From: Stutzerimonas urumqiensis
GTDB taxonomy: Bacteria; Pseudomonadota; Gammaproteobacteria; Pseudomonadales; Pseudomonadaceae
Length of the DNA stretch: 64,000 nucleotides
NCBI RefSeq assembly: GCF_003640395.1
Contig: NZ_RBZQ01000003.1
Location: 434,001-498,000 of the forward strand
Direction: 5' to 3'
Under the pieces are notes generated by a model. That model saw nothing but the letters and a program-made list of their open reading frames with translations. It made no database searches and was not told where the DNA came from. Position 1 is the stretch's first letter, and every line of letters starts with the position of its first letter. A program made the translations under genes and the position numbers. This document shows positions 1 to 9,201 of the stretch, in pieces.

Positions 1-5
1 CGCCA

Positions 6-269
6 TCAGCCTTCACGGCCCGCGCTGCCATATTGGACGAACTGCACCTCGCGGACCGTGCCCTGGCTGTCTTCGTACACCAGCGTGACCGGCACGATGC
101 CTACCGCCTGCGAGGTATCGGTGATCGACAGGACCTTTTTCACGTCCAGCGGCTGGCCATATTCGTAAGTGATGGCCGGGTGGTGGTCGGTCGGCTTTTC
201 TGCCGTGCCGGCAAAGGCCAGCGGTGCGATTGCAGTCAGGGTAGCGAGGGTGGCAGCGATGAGTTTCAT
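6..269 (-). CDS. DUF2790-type small secreted protein
   Basis: Encodes 87 residues. The start at 269 is chosen because GGAGAA lies about 6 bases upstream of it and because the first ~20 residues (MKLIAATLATLTAIAPLAFA) form a clean signal peptide ending in a plausible A-F-A-G cleavage site. The mature part is short and hydrophilic, with the pattern 'YEYGQPLDVKKVLSI' near the middle and a C-terminal 'VYEDSQGTVREVQF', which matches what I know of the DUF2790 family, periplasmic proteins of unknown function frequent in Pseudomonas. An upstream in-frame start would place a non-hydrophobic tail in front of the signal and is unlikely. No function can be given. Confidence 0.8.
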   Translation of the reverse strand: MKLIAATLATLTAIAPLAFAGTAEKPTDHHPAITYEYGQPLDVKKVLSITDTSQAVGIVPVTLVYEDSQGTVREVQFVQYGSAGREG

Positions 270-416
270 GGTGGTTCTCCTATCGATTGGCGCGACGCGC
301 CGGGACAGGTTCGATCTAACCACCACGGTTCTTATGCTTGAAATTGATGCGCCTGCTAGTGCCCATCGAGCCTATCGATGTCTGCCCAGACGCCTCGAAT
401 GCTTAAGCCGCTGCGC

Positions 417-1361
417 TCAATCGAAGCGCATTGACCGTTCCTCGCCGAGCAGGAAGGCGTGGTTGCGCTCGGCGCAGGCACGCAGGTATTCCGCGACGAG
501 CGTGATACGCCGCAGCTTCGCCAGATCCTCCCGGTAGTACATCCAGAACTGCCGCAGCACCTCGACCTGCTCGGGTAGCACCTCGACCAGCCGCTCGTCC
601 GGCGCGGCCAGGAAGCACGGCAGGATGCCCAGCGTGTCGCCCTGCAGCACCGCCTGGTACTGCGCGATCACGCTGGTGCTGCGCAGGCGGCTCGCGGCGC
701 GCGGGACCACGCGATCGAGATATAGCAGCTGCGGGCTGAAGGCGAGGTCGTCGACATAGCCGCAGAACGGGTGACCTTCGAGATCGCCCAGGGCGCCGAT
801 CGGGCGGTGCGCGGCGAGGTAGGCGGGCGTCGCATACAGCCGCAGCCGGTAGTCGCACAGGCGCGAGCAGATGTACGGGCCGCTGGTCGGCCGTTCGAGC
901 GAGATGGCGATGTCGGCCTCGCGCTTGGACAGGCTGAGAAAGTGCGGCACCGCGACCACATCCACCGAGATGTCGGGGTAGCGCTGCTGGAACCGGCTGA
1001 TCTGCGGCGTCACGAAGAAGCTGCCGAAGCCCTCGGTCGAGCCGATCCGCACGTTTCCCGACAACGACAGGCCCGCGCCGGACACCTGCTCGCAGGCGGC
1101 CTGGAGGGTACTTTCGAAGGTTTCGGCGAACCCCAGCAGGCGCTGGCCTTCCGCGGTCAGGACGAAGCCCGTGCCGCGGGACTTCTCGAACAGCAGCGCA
1201 CCGAGCGCCTGTTCCAGCGCGCGAATCCGGCGCGACACGGTCGTGTAGTCCACGCCCAGGCGCGCCGCCGCCACCGTCGCTTTGCGGCTGCGGGCCACTT
1301 CCAGGAAATGCTTGAGGTCGTCCCAGTTCAGCTGGCCGGGCGTGATGTGAGGTTTTTGCAT
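417..1361 (-). CDS. LysR-family transcriptional regulator
   Basis: Encodes 314 residues, normal LysR length. The N-terminal winged helix-turn-helix covers about residues 12-70 ('LNWDDLKHFLEVARSRKA', then 'TTVSRRIRALEQALGALLF'), followed by the linker helix and a periplasmic-binding-like effector domain from about residue 95 ('GNVRIGSTEGFG'). It is divergent from an acyl-CoA synthetase with a 258-bp gap, so that enzyme gene is the likely target (inference). The start codon lies inside one copy of a direct repeat described separately, consistent with autoregulation. The effector is unknown; an organic acid or CoA-activated acid would fit the neighbour. Confidence 0.93.
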   Translation of the reverse strand: MQKPHITPGQLNWDDLKHFLEVARSRKATVAAARLGVDYTTVSRRIRALEQALGALLFEKSRGTGFVLTAEGQRLLGFAETFESTLQAACEQVSGAGLSLSGNVRIGSTEGFGSFFVTPQISRFQQRYPDISVDVVAVPHFLSLSKREADIAISLERPTSGPYICSRLCDYRLRLYATPAYLAAHRPIGALGDLEGHPFCGYVDDLAFSPQLLYLDRVVPRAASRLRSTSVIAQYQAVLQGDTLGILPCFLAAPDERLVEVLPEQVEVLRQFWMYYREDLAKLRRITLVAEYLRACAERNHAFLLGEERSMRFD

Positions 1362-1412
1362 ATCGCTTCGGTTTTTCTACATGACTGGCGGACAAGTTTG
1401 CATATCTATACT
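1355..1412. promoter_or_regulatory. Direct repeat in the lysR / acyl-CoA synthetase divergent region
   Basis: TTTGCATATC occurs exactly twice, at 1355-1364 (across the lysR start codon) and 1397-1406, 42 bp apart or four helical turns. The second copy runs into TATACT at 1407-1412, a good -10 hexamer for the plus-strand gene. The phasing fits binding of one LysR tetramer; this is inference. Confidence 0.45.
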
Positions 1413-1619
1413 CCAGAACGACCAGCGCGGCGCCGTCAGGGCCGCGCAATGACAACAAGAGCCAGCCATGCGCCCGTTTCCCAGCCCCTGCACGCCACCG
1501 CTTCAGCACTCGCCCTCTGCCCTCGGAGCACGCCACGCCGTACATCCGGGCCACTGCTGCGCCCGCGCCCTTTCACCCGAGCTGGCGCCGGATGGGCGCC
1601 GTACAGGACGGAGATCACG

Positions 1620-3332
1620 ATGAATCCGAACACCCAGGCCTTTCTCACCGCCCGCGACTTTCTGCTCGAGCATGCCGACGACTACGACGCCGCGGTGGCC
1701 GGCTTCCGCTGGCCGACGCTCGATCGATTCAACTGGGCGCTCGACTACTTCGACGTCATGGCGCGCGGCAACAGCCAGCCGGCGCTGCGCATCCTCTGCG
1801 AGGAAGGCACCGAGGAGGTCTACAGCTTCTCGCAGCTGTCGCGTCGCTCGAACCAGGTGGCGAACTTCCTGCGGCGCCACGGCGTGAAGCGCGGCGAGCG
1901 AATCCTGCTGATGCTCGGTAACGAGGTGGCGCTCTGGGAAACCATGCTGGCCGCCTTCAAGCTCGGCGCCGTGGTGATTCCGGCGACCGGCCTGCTGACG
2001 CCCGCCGACCTGCGCGACCGGCTCGAACGCGGCCGCGTCGGCCATGTGCTGGTCGGCTGCGCGCATTGCGACAAGTTCGAGTCGATCGACGGCGGCTATA
2101 CGCGCATCTGCATCGGCGATCCGACCGAGGGCTGGCTGGATTTCGCCGCAACCGCCCATGAGCCCGACGCCTTCGAGCCCGATGGCGAGACCGCCGCCAC
2201 CGATCCGCTGCTGCTGTACTTCACCTCCGGCACGACCTCCAAGCCCAAGCTGGTGTTGCACAGCCACCAGAGCTACCCGGTCGGGCACCTGTCGACGATG
2301 TACTGGATCGGCCTGCGGCCCGGCGACGTGCACCTGAACATCTCCTCGCCGGGCTGGGCGAAACATGCCTGGAGCTGTTTCTTCGCGCCCTGGAACGCCG
2401 GCGCCTGCGTGTTCATCCATAACGTGGCGCGTTTCAGCGCGCCGGTGCTGCTGCGCACGCTCGAGCGCCACGGGATCACCAGCCTCTGCGCCCCGCCGAC
2501 GGTCTGGCGGATGCTCATCCAGGAAGACCTGGCGGCCTTCCGTGGGCGCTTGCGCCTGCGCGAGGTGATCGGCGCGGGAGAACCGCTCAACCCGGAAATC
2601 ATCGAGCAGGTCCGCGACGCCTGGGGCCTGACGCTGCGCGACGGCTACGGGCAGACCGAAACCACCGCGCAGATCGGCAACACGCCGGGCCAGCCGCTCA
2701 AGCCGGGCTCGATGGGCCGCCCGCTACCGGGCTATCGCGTCGCCCTGCTCGACCCGGACGGCAACCCCGCCGAGGAAGGCGAAGTCGCGCTGCGGCTGGA
2801 CCCGGCGCCGCTGGGCCTGATGTGCGGCTACGAAGACAGCCCCGAGAAAACCGCCGAGGTCACCCGTGGCGGTTATTACCGCACCGGCGACACGGCGATG
2901 CGCGACAGCGAGGGCTACATCCATTTCGTCGGCCGCGCCGATGACGTCTTCAAGGCGTCGGACTACCGCATCAGCCCGTTCGAGCTGGAAAGCGTGCTGA
3001 TCGAGCACCCGGCGGTCGCCGAGGTGGCGATCGTGCCGAGCCCCGATCCGGTGCGCCTGTGCGTGCCCAAGGCGGTGCTCACCTTGAGCCACGGCCATGA
3101 ACCGAGCGCCGAGCTGGCGGCCGATATCCTCGCTTTCGCCCGCGACCACCTGGCCCCCTACAAGCGTGTGCGGCGGCTGGAGTTCGCCAGCGAGCTGCCC
3201 AAGACGCTGTCCGGCAAGATCCGCCGCGTGGAATTGCGCGCGCAGGAGGCTCGCCGCCGAGAAGCCGGTGGGCGCGAGCCGAACGAATACTTCGAGGAGG
3301 ATTTCGCCAGCGCCCCGGCGGGCGTCGCCTGA
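1620..3332 (+). CDS. AMP-dependent acyl-CoA synthetase (medium-chain-like)
   Basis: Encodes 570 residues. Start at 1620 is preceded by CGGAGATCACG, a usable ribosome site; the longer upstream open frame is out of register with any ribosome site and overlaps lysR. Motifs of the acyl-adenylate family appear in order: 'YFTSGTTSKPKLVLHSH' (phosphate loop), 'DGYGQTE', 'YRTGDTA', 'GRADDVFKASDYRISP' and the C-terminal catalytic lysine in 'LPKTLSGKIRR'. It should activate a carboxylic acid to its CoA thioester with ATP, passing through an acyl-AMP. Overall style is that of acetyl/medium-chain acyl-CoA synthetases; an aromatic-acid substrate is also possible. Controlled probably by the divergent LysR protein. 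Confidence 0.9.
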   Translation: MNPNTQAFLTARDFLLEHADDYDAAVAGFRWPTLDRFNWALDYFDVMARGNSQPALRILCEEGTEEVYSFSQLSRRSNQVANFLRRHGVKRGERILLMLGNEVALWETMLAAFKLGAVVIPATGLLTPADLRDRLERGRVGHVLVGCAHCDKFESIDGGYTRICIGDPTEGWLDFAATAHEPDAFEPDGETAATDPLLLYFTSGTTSKPKLVLHSHQSYPVGHLSTMYWIGLRPGDVHLNISSPGWAKHAWSCFFAPWNAGACVFIHNVARFSAPVLLRTLERHGITSLCAPPTVWRMLIQEDLAAFRGRLRLREVIGAGEPLNPEIIEQVRDAWGLTLRDGYGQTETTAQIGNTPGQPLKPGSMGRPLPGYRVALLDPDGNPAEEGEVALRLDPAPLGLMCGYEDSPEKTAEVTRGGYYRTGDTAMRDSEGYIHFVGRADDVFKASDYRISPFELESVLIEHPAVAEVAIVPSPDPVRLCVPKAVLTLSHGHEPSAELAADILAFARDHLAPYKRVRRLEFASELPKTLSGKIRRVELRAQEARRREAGGREPNEYFEEDFASAPAGVA

Positions 3333-3374
3333 GTCGCGATCGGCTGTCGCGCGAATATGTGCTGCCGGCCGCGC

Positions 3375-3821
3375 TCAGCGGGCCGGCTCGACCTCGATCC
3401 GCAGCTGCCAGCCGTCGTCGGTCGCTTCGCCGTGCCAGCGGCCGGTGAGCGGGCGCGCGGCGATCAGCCGCAGCGACAGCCCTGCCTCGGTCTCGCGCAG
3501 CTGCCAGTTGACGGGCTGCCCGCCGAGTTCGAGCTGTCCGCGCTTCGTCTCGCCGGAGGCTCGCGCCTCGATCAGCACGACGTAGACGCCGGCACGGTGC
3601 TCATCGCGGATATCCGCCTGGCCGCTCAGGTGCAACACCAGGCCGCCGTCGCGCGCTGCCAGGCCTTGCAGCGTCGGTTGACGATCGACCAGGCGGCCCA
3701 GCATCAGCCCGAACAGCAGGCCCAGCAGGACCAGCGAGCCGAAGAACTGCCAGCGCAAGCGTCGCCGCTCGGCGTCGGTAGCCCTAGAATGCGCAACCTC
3801 GTCCGCCTCGGTATCCGCCAT
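3375..3821 (-). CDS. Single-pass membrane protein of unknown function
   Basis: Encodes 148 residues from the ATG at 3821; a longer frame to 3893 exists but would overlap trmL further. A charged N-terminus (about 24 residues) precedes one membrane helix ('[19 protein letters not shown]'); the rest is an exported beta-rich-looking domain ending in '[12 protein letters not shown]'. Its start codon shares the CATG palindrome with the start of trmL on the other strand, so both genes begin on the same four bases and their upstream signals lie inside each other. No ribosome site is strong. I do not recognise the family; it vaguely resembles FixH-type accessory proteins in topology only. Confidence 0.7.
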   Translation of the reverse strand: MADTEADEVAHSRATDAERRRLRWQFFGSLVLLGLLFGLMLGRLVDRQPTLQGLAARDGGLVLHLSGQADIRDEHRAGVYVVLIEARASGETKRGQLELGGQPVNWQLRETEAGLSLRLIAARPLTGRWHGEATDDGWQLRIEVEPAR

Positions 3822-4320
3822 GTTCCACGTCATCCTGTTCCAGCCGGAGATCCCTCCGAACACCGGCAACATTATCAGGCTGTGCGCCAACACCGGCTGC
3901 CGGCTGCACCTGATCGAGCCGCTGGGTTACGAACTGGACGACAAGCGACTGCGCCGCGCCGGCCTGGACTATCACGAATACGCCAGCCTGCAACGCCATG
4001 CCACGCTCGAGGCCTGCCTCGACAGCCTCGGCCTGCCGCACCCTGGCGTGCGCGGGCCCGATGGCGGGCCGCGGGTGTTCGCGTTCACCACCAAGGGATC
4101 GCAACCTTTTCACGAGGTGAGCTACCGCGCGGGCGACGCCTTCCTGTTCGGCCCTGAAAGTCGTGGCCTGCCAGCGGAAATCCGCGACGCCTTCCCGCCG
4201 GAGCAGCGCGTCCGGCTGCCGATGCAGCCCGACAGCCGCAGCCTGAACCTCTCCAACACCGTGGCCGTGGCGGTCTATGAGGGCTGGCGGCAGCTGGGCT
4301 TTCCCATGAGCGCGCGCTGA
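3820..4320 (+). CDS. trmL: tRNA (cytidine/uridine-34-2'-O)-methyltransferase
   Basis: Encodes 166 residues, slightly longer than the usual ~155 because of an insert around residues 68-82. The SPOUT (trefoil-knot) signatures are clear: '[20 protein letters not shown]' at the N-terminus, '[10 protein letters not shown]' in the middle and '[20 protein letters not shown]' at the C-terminus, which build the S-adenosylmethionine pocket. TrmL modifies the wobble base of tRNA-Leu isoacceptors in the cytoplasm. The start codon overlaps that of the divergent membrane-protein gene. No strong ribosome site precedes it. Confidence 0.95.
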   Translation: MFHVILFQPEIPPNTGNIIRLCANTGCRLHLIEPLGYELDDKRLRRAGLDYHEYASLQRHATLEACLDSLGLPHPGVRGPDGGPRVFAFTTKGSQPFHEVSYRAGDAFLFGPESRGLPAEIRDAFPPEQRVRLPMQPDSRSLNLSNTVAVAVYEGWRQLGFPMSAR

Positions 4321-4353
4321 TCGCCGAAGCGCTGGATTTCCTCCGCACCCGAC

Positions 4354-4448
4354 GGTGGAAAAGGCTGCGCCGTTTTCCACCCTCCGCACCCGCACCCGCA
4401 CCGAAGCGATGCTGACCTAGGGTGGGTAACCGCGCAGCGTCACCCACC
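4354..4448. terminator. Two palindromes between trmL and coxD
   Basis: GGTGGAAAA at 4354-4362 pairs perfectly with TTTTCCACC at 4373-4381; the inner GGC/GCC extends the stem. Forty bases on, GGTGGGT (4421-4427) pairs with ACCCACC (4442-4448). Both resemble dispersed palindromic repeats of P. stutzeri-type genomes and sit between convergent genes, so they probably act as a two-way terminator. Confidence 0.6.
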
Positions 4449-4468
4449 GATCCCGAACCGACCGGCCG

Positions 4469-4726
4469 CTACCCGCGTGTCAGCAGGTCGGCGATCGACA
4501 GGGTGAACATCAGCACCAGCCAGAAGCCTGCGCCGAACGCGAAAAAGCGTACCAGCGGCGTGTGCGTGCCCAGTTCGGCCAGGCCGAACAGCAGCAGGAT
4601 CGCCTGCCCCGCGGCGCACACAAGCGCCAGCATCGCCCATTGCGGGAACTGGATCGCCACCGTGGCGCCGATGGCCAGCAGCATCAGCAGCCCGGCGTAG
4701 ATGAGCAGCAGCTTGCGCGTCTTCAT
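4469..4726 (-). CDS. coxD: Cytochrome c oxidase subunit IV-like small membrane protein
   Basis: Encodes 85 residues with three hydrophobic segments (about residues 6-24, 30-50 and 58-82), the layout of prokaryotic subunit IV. It is last in the oxidase operon, its ATG overlapping the 3' end of coxC by 4 bases. These small subunits do not bind cofactors and are thought to stabilise subunits I and III. Assignment rests on topology and on its place in the operon, more than on conserved residues. Confidence 0.8.
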   Translation of the reverse strand: MKTRKLLLIYAGLLMLLAIGATVAIQFPQWAMLALVCAAGQAILLLFGLAELGTHTPLVRFFAFGAGFWLVLMFTLSIADLLTRG

Positions 4727-5370
4727 ACCGCCCTCCCGACCAGGTAGAGCGAGGGGTAAAGGACGATCCAGATCACGTCGATCAGATGCCAGTAGAGCCC
4801 GACCATCTCCAGCGTGATCGCGCGCTCGGGCAGCTTCATATGGGCGAAGTGGATGCGCACCACCATGCCGAGGATGATCGTGACGCCGAGGGTCACATGC
4901 ACCGCGTGCAGCCCCGTGGCGAACAGGTAGATATTCATGAACAGCCGTGCCGCAGGCTCCTTCAGCGGCGATTCGGGCCCCATGCCGGGTAGCAGGCCCT
5001 CGCGATACTCCCAGCCGTACTCGAAGCCTTTCACGGCCAGAAAGGCCAGCCCGAAGAACGCCGTCAGCAGGAGCAGCCGCTGCACGCGCCGGTAATCGCC
5101 CAGGCGCGACGCCTGCACCATCAGGCTCATGCACAGGCTGCCGGTCAGGAGTAGCGCGCTGTTGAAGGCGGCCAGGATCGAATGCAGGTGATGCACCGCC
5201 TCGCCAACCCCTACAGGGTGCTGCAGGCGGTAGTAGTAGATGACCAGAAACAGCCCGCCGAACATCATGATTTCGGTCGCGAGAAACACCCACATGCCGA
5301 GAAAGGTGGCTTCGCGCTGCTGGGCAGCCGTCTGGTAGGGCTCGGCCAGGTACTGCTCACGAACGTCCAT
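4723..5370 (-). CDS. coxC: Heme-copper oxidase subunit III
   Basis: Encodes 215 residues; ATG at 5370 lies inside the end of coxA (14-bp overlap). Five membrane helices are visible, with family patterns '[20 protein letters not shown]', '[14 protein letters not shown]', and '[10 protein letters not shown]' followed by '[13 protein letters not shown]', the last carrying the conserved His/Glu-type residues of the short (five-helix) subunit III class. It binds no redox centre and supports proton uptake and stability of subunit I. Part of the caa3-type oxidase encoded here. Confidence 0.93.
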   Translation of the reverse strand: MDVREQYLAEPYQTAAQQREATFLGMWVFLATEIMMFGGLFLVIYYYRLQHPVGVGEAVHHLHSILAAFNSALLLTGSLCMSLMVQASRLGDYRRVQRLLLLTAFFGLAFLAVKGFEYGWEYREGLLPGMGPESPLKEPAARLFMNIYLFATGLHAVHVTLGVTIILGMVVRIHFAHMKLPERAITLEMVGLYWHLIDVIWIVLYPSLYLVGRAV

Positions 5371-6982
5371 GGGTCGCCTCGGGCGGGTATTCGTAGGCAT
5401 CGAAATCGACGATCGGCGTCTCGAGGAAGTTGTGCGTGGGCGGCGGTGAAGACGTCCGCCATTCCAGGCCGGCCGCGTCCCAGGGATCGTCCTCGGCCTG
5501 CGGGCCATAGCGCAGTGACCAGAGCAGATAGAAGAAGGGCATGACGTAGCCCACCGCCAGCACGGCCGCGCCCGTCGAGGACAGCACGTGCAGGAACTGG
5601 AAGTCTTCCGGGTAGCTGTGGTAACGCCGCGGCATGCCCAGGTAGCCGAGCAGGAACTGCGGGAAGAAGGTCAGGTTGAAGCCGCAGAAGATCATCACCG
5701 CGGCGATCTTGCCCCACAGCTGCGAGTACATCCGCCCGGTCATCTTCGGCCACCAGAAATGCAGCCCGCCGAAGAACCCGGCCACCGCCGCGCCGACCAT
5801 GATGTAGTGGAAGTGCGCCACCACGAAGTAGGTGTCGTGCACGTGCACGTCCGCCGCCAGCAGCGCGAGGAACAGCCCGGTGATGCCGCCGATCACGAAC
5901 AGGCCGATGAAGGTCAGCGCATAGAGAAAGTGTGCATCGATGGTCAGGTTGCTTTTGTAGAGCGTGGCGGTCCAGTTGTAGACCTTGATCGCCGAGGGGA
6001 TGGCGACCAGGAAGCTCAGCAGCGAAAACACCATGCTGGCGTACATCGACTGCCCGGCGACGAACATGTGGTGGCCCCAGACCATGAAGCCGATCACCGC
6101 GATCGCCAGGCTCGAGTAGGCGACGAAGCTGTAGCCGAAGATACGCTTGTGCGCCGCCGCGGTGACCAGCTCGCTCATCACCCCCATCGCCGGCAGGATC
6201 ATGATGTACACCGCCGGGTGGCTGTAGAACCAGAACAGGTGCTGGAACAGCAGCGGATCGCCGCCCAGCCGCGGGTCGAACACACCGATGCCGAACAGGT
6301 GCTCGGCGGCCACCAGCAGCAGGGTGATCGCCAGCACCGGCGTGGCCAGCACCAGGATCACCGAGGTGGCGTAGAGCGACCAGCAGAACAATGGCATGCG
6401 GAACCAGGTCATGCCCGGCGCGCGCAGTCGGTGGATGGTCACGATGATGTTCAGGCCGGTCAGGATCGACGAGAAGCCGACGATGAACACCCCGAGAATC
6501 ACCGCCACCACGTGGCCGTTGCTGAACATGGTCGACAGCGGCGTATAGAAGGTCCAGCCGGTCGCCACGCCGCCGGCGAGCAGCGCGTAGAGCGTGAAGC
6601 TGCCGCCACCGACCAGCAGGTACCAGCTGAACAGGTTCAGCTTCGGGAAGGCCATGTCGCGCGCGCCGATCATGATCGGAATGAGGAAGTTGCCAAACAC
6701 CGCCGGGATCGACGGGATGAGGAAGAACCAGACCATCACCACGCCGTGCAGGGTGAAGGCGCGGTTGTAGCCGTCGGGGCTCAGCAGATCGCCCTCGGGC
6801 GTGACCAGTTCGATCCGCACCAGGCTGGCGGCGAGGCTGCCGAGAAAGAAGAACGCGGTGACGCTGATCAGGTAGAGGATCGCGATGCGCTTGTGGTCGG
6901 TGGTCAGCAGCCAGGTGCGCAGCCCGTGCTCGTCGGCCAGGTAACTGGGCGCGCGATCGGCGGCGGGGTTCTTCTGACTCAC
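5357..6982 (-). CDS. coxA: Cytochrome c oxidase subunit I (A2-type, caa3 family)
   Basis: Encodes 541 residues with twelve expected membrane helices. Heme and copper ligands are visible: His in '[11 protein letters not shown]' (heme a), '[15 protein letters not shown]' (CuB His cross-linked to Tyr), 'WGHHMF' (two CuB His) and '[13 protein letters not shown]' (heme a3 and heme a His). The helix-VI motif reads YSHPAVY, lacking the proton-channel glutamate (GHPEVY in A1 enzymes); this Tyr-Ser signature marks the A2 subclass. It is the catalytic, O2-reducing, proton-pumping subunit in the inner membrane. ATG overlaps the end of coxB by 4 bases. Confidence 0.97.
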   Translation of the reverse strand: MSQKNPAADRAPSYLADEHGLRTWLLTTDHKRIAILYLISVTAFFFLGSLAASLVRIELVTPEGDLLSPDGYNRAFTLHGVVMVWFFLIPSIPAVFGNFLIPIMIGARDMAFPKLNLFSWYLLVGGGSFTLYALLAGGVATGWTFYTPLSTMFSNGHVVAVILGVFIVGFSSILTGLNIIVTIHRLRAPGMTWFRMPLFCWSLYATSVILVLATPVLAITLLLVAAEHLFGIGVFDPRLGGDPLLFQHLFWFYSHPAVYIMILPAMGVMSELVTAAAHKRIFGYSFVAYSSLAIAVIGFMVWGHHMFVAGQSMYASMVFSLLSFLVAIPSAIKVYNWTATLYKSNLTIDAHFLYALTFIGLFVIGGITGLFLALLAADVHVHDTYFVVAHFHYIMVGAAVAGFFGGLHFWWPKMTGRMYSQLWGKIAAVMIFCGFNLTFFPQFLLGYLGMPRRYHSYPEDFQFLHVLSSTGAAVLAVGYVMPFFYLLWSLRYGPQAEDDPWDAAGLEWRTSSPPPTHNFLETPIVDFDAYEYPPEATHGRS

Positions 6983-7974
6983 GGGGCGGTCTCCTCGGGC
7001 GGCGGGTTGCGCGGGCTGTCGGCGTGCGGCTCGCCCTGTTCACCCTCGCCCAGCGACTGGATGTAGGCCGTCAGGCGCAGCACGCCTTCCTCATCGATCA
7101 CGTTCGAGAAGCTCGGCATGATCGGCTCGTAGCCGGCGACGAGCTGCTTGTGCGGCAGCAGGATGCTGTCGCGGATATAGGCCTGGTCGGCGATCACCGA
7201 TGTACCGTCGTGCAGCGCGACGCGACGGCCGTACAGACCCTCCAGCGTCGGCGCCTTCGCGACCGCGGCCGGGCCGTGACAGCCACTGCAGCCGAACTGG
7301 CGGAACAGTACCTCGCCCTGCTCGGCGAGCGACTCGCTGGCGCCGGACTGCGATAGCCAGCGCTGGTATTCCTGCGGCGATTGCACGATCAGCGTGGCGA
7401 GCATTTTCGAATGGTCGGTGCCGCAGTATTCGGCGCAGAACGCCTCGTAGCGGCCGGTCTCGGTGGCGCTGAACCACAGCGCGGTATAGCGGCCCGGAAG
7501 GAGGTCCTGCTTGATGCGCAGGGCCGGGAAATACAGGCTGTGGATGACGTCCTGGCTGATCATGTTCAGCCGCACCGGCCGCCCGACCGGCACATGCAGC
7601 GTGTTGATCTCGCGCTGGCCGCCGGGGTGCTGGAACTTCCACATCCACTGCTTGGCGACCACCTGGATGACCATCGCATCGGCCGGCGGCGTCTTCACCT
7701 CGTAGTACAGCCGCGCCGAGACCAGGTAGATGATCATCGAGCCGATGAAGGGCAGCACGATCCAGGTCATCTCGACCTTCATGCTGCCGCGCGGGCGATG
7801 GTCGCGCGACACCCGCGTGCCCTTGCGATAGCGGATGGCGAACAGGATGGTCAGCACGAACACCGGCACCACGAAGATCGCCATCATTCCGGTGAACGAC
7901 CAGATCAGCCAGTCGATGGCATGCGCATGGTCCGAGGCGGCCTGCGGCCACAGGCGCAGGAATTCATCGTCCAT
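6979..7974 (-). CDS. coxB: Cytochrome c oxidase subunit II with fused cytochrome c domain
   Basis: Encodes 331 residues. Two membrane helices (about residues 22-46 and 68-88) are followed by a cupredoxin domain with the CuA motif '[12 protein letters not shown]' (about residues 181-192) and an aromatic electron-entry patch '[10 protein letters not shown]'. From about residue 210 a class-I cytochrome c domain is fused: heme motif CSGCH, then a Met ligand probably in '[11 protein letters not shown]'. The fusion defines a caa3-type oxidase, which can take electrons straight from a donor complex. No lipoprotein signal is seen at the N-terminus. The start overlaps the SCO gene by 11 bases. Confidence 0.96.
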   Translation of the reverse strand: MDDEFLRLWPQAASDHAHAIDWLIWSFTGMMAIFVVPVFVLTILFAIRYRKGTRVSRDHRPRGSMKVEMTWIVLPFIGSMIIYLVSARLYYEVKTPPADAMVIQVVAKQWMWKFQHPGGQREINTLHVPVGRPVRLNMISQDVIHSLYFPALRIKQDLLPGRYTALWFSATETGRYEAFCAEYCGTDHSKMLATLIVQSPQEYQRWLSQSGASESLAEQGEVLFRQFGCSGCHGPAAVAKAPTLEGLYGRRVALHDGTSVIADQAYIRDSILLPHKQLVAGYEPIMPSFSNVIDEEGVLRLTAYIQSLGEGEQGEPHADSPRNPPPEETAP

Positions 7975-8770
7975 CGCCGCCCTCCCGTTGCTTGCGCTCG
8001 CGCCAGAGCGACAGGCCGATGAAGCCCAGCAACGCCGCCGCCGTGCCGGTACCGCCGATCTGCAAGGCGCCGATCACCCAGTTGTCGTAGCCGCCGGTGC
8101 GCGGGTTGTAGTGGTAGCAGAGCAGCAACAGCTGATCGGCGAAGTCGCCGACCTGGCCTTCCCCGGCATCGGTCAACGCCAGCCGCAGGTCGTTGGGCTG
8201 GTAGCCGAGCCCGTAGAGCCACTGCACCAGCCGCCCGTCCGGGCTCAGGGTGGCGATTGCCGAGGCATGGGCGTATTCCTGGATGGCCTGATCCCAGCGG
8301 TAGCGAAAGCCCAGCGCATCGCTGACCGCACGGCTCGCCGTCTCCGGCCCGGTGAGCAGGTGTACGGCGTCCGAGTTGGCCAGCGCCGGCCAGCGTCTGG
8401 CCAGCTTGTCGCGCTCGGCACGGGCGTCGGCCGGCGTCTCGCGCGGGTCGAAACTGTAGGCGATCACCACGTAGTCCTCGCCCAGCGCGAAGGGCACGGC
8501 GCCCAGCAGGTTGAACAGGCTGGCCAGCTGCGCGCCGCAGACGTTCGGGCAGTTGAAATAGACCGGCACCAGCACCGCCGGGCGGCCGTCGAGCAACTCG
8601 CCGAGCGTGACCGACTCGCCGCGGTCGTTCGTGAAGGGGACGTCCAGCGGCAGCTGCGCACCGGGACGCGGATCGATACCGGCTGCGTCGAACGGATCGA
8701 ACGGCTCGGCCGCATGCGCCGGCACGGCCAACACCAGCAGCAGCGAGACGAACAGCCACAGGCGGGTCAT
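7964..8770 (-). CDS. SCO1/SenC-type copper chaperone for CuA assembly
   Basis: Encodes 268 residues. A signal peptide (MTRLWLFVSLLLVLAVPAHA) is followed by a thioredoxin-like domain with the CPNVC copper-binding pair (CxxxC) and the distal His in 'EYAHASAIATL'. A C-terminal membrane anchor ('GTAAALLGFIGLSLW') and charged tail follow, an arrangement known for SCO proteins in ACIII/caa3 clusters. It should deliver copper to CuA of the adjacent CoxB in the periplasm. ATG at 8770 overlaps the preceding gene's TGA (TGATG), giving translational coupling. Confidence 0.93.
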   Translation of the reverse strand: MTRLWLFVSLLLVLAVPAHAAEPFDPFDAAGIDPRPGAQLPLDVPFTNDRGESVTLGELLDGRPAVLVPVYFNCPNVCGAQLASLFNLLGAVPFALGEDYVVIAYSFDPRETPADARAERDKLARRWPALANSDAVHLLTGPETASRAVSDALGFRYRWDQAIQEYAHASAIATLSPDGRLVQWLYGLGYQPNDLRLALTDAGEGQVGDFADQLLLLCYHYNPRTGGYDNWVIGALQIGGTGTAAALLGFIGLSLWRERKQREGGDGR

Positions 8771-9201
8771 CAGGGATCGCTCCGCTGCTTGGCTTGTCGC
8801 AGGCGCAGGTCGTCCGCAGCCTTGTCCTCGGCCGGCGTCGGCCAGCCCCGTTGGAGCAGCAGTGCGCGTGCGCGCTCCAGTGGAATGCGCGCCACGCCCG
8901 CGTCCCGGTCGACCCATGCGTAGTCCCCCAGGCGTTGCTCGGCCTCGCCGATCCGGCCCTCGCGACCGAGGCGAAACGCCGTTGCGAGCCGCGGCGGCGG
9001 CGGCACGACCCGCTCGCGCTCCAGCGCGGTCACCGGCGCTTCGGCCTGCGAGCCGTAGTAGCCGACCAGCAGGCCGACGGCGAGCATCGAGATCGCCAGT
9101 GTCGCCAGCAGCCCGAAGCCAATCACCAGCAGCACTTTGACGTTCGCGTCATGGTGTTCGAAGCCATCGTCTTTCGAACGCGGATCGACCGGCACGCTCA
9201 T
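8770..9201 (-). CDS. ACIII/oxidase-cluster single-pass membrane protein
   Basis: Encodes 143 residues, with one membrane helix (about residues 22-46) and a periplasmic tail. The tail has a proline run ('PPPPRL') and the pattern 'YAWVDRDAGVARIPLERARA'. I associate a similar 'GWVDR..GVVRIPI' pattern with small proteins encoded beside cytochrome oxidase genes in other bacteria, but I cannot name a family. It lies between actF and the SCO gene, with start/stop overlaps on both sides, so it is an integral member of the operon and may be a small accessory subunit of complex III or of the oxidase. Confidence 0.75.
   Translation of the reverse strand: MSVPVDPRSKDDGFEHHDANVKVLLVIGFGLLATLAISMLAVGLLVGYYGSQAEAPVTALERERVVPPPPRLATAFRLGREGRIGEAEQRLGDYAWVDRDAGVARIPLERARALLLQRGWPTPAEDKAADDLRLRQAKQRSDP

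Noticed and set aside
403..1554. Longer minus-strand frame overlapping lysR
   Set aside because: Out of frame with the LysR domains; Arg/Pro/Ala-rich translation typical of a shadow.
5588..7066. Plus-strand ORF of 492 codons over coxA
   Set aside because: Shadow of coxA; composition is His/Gln/Arg-rich with no recognisable motif.
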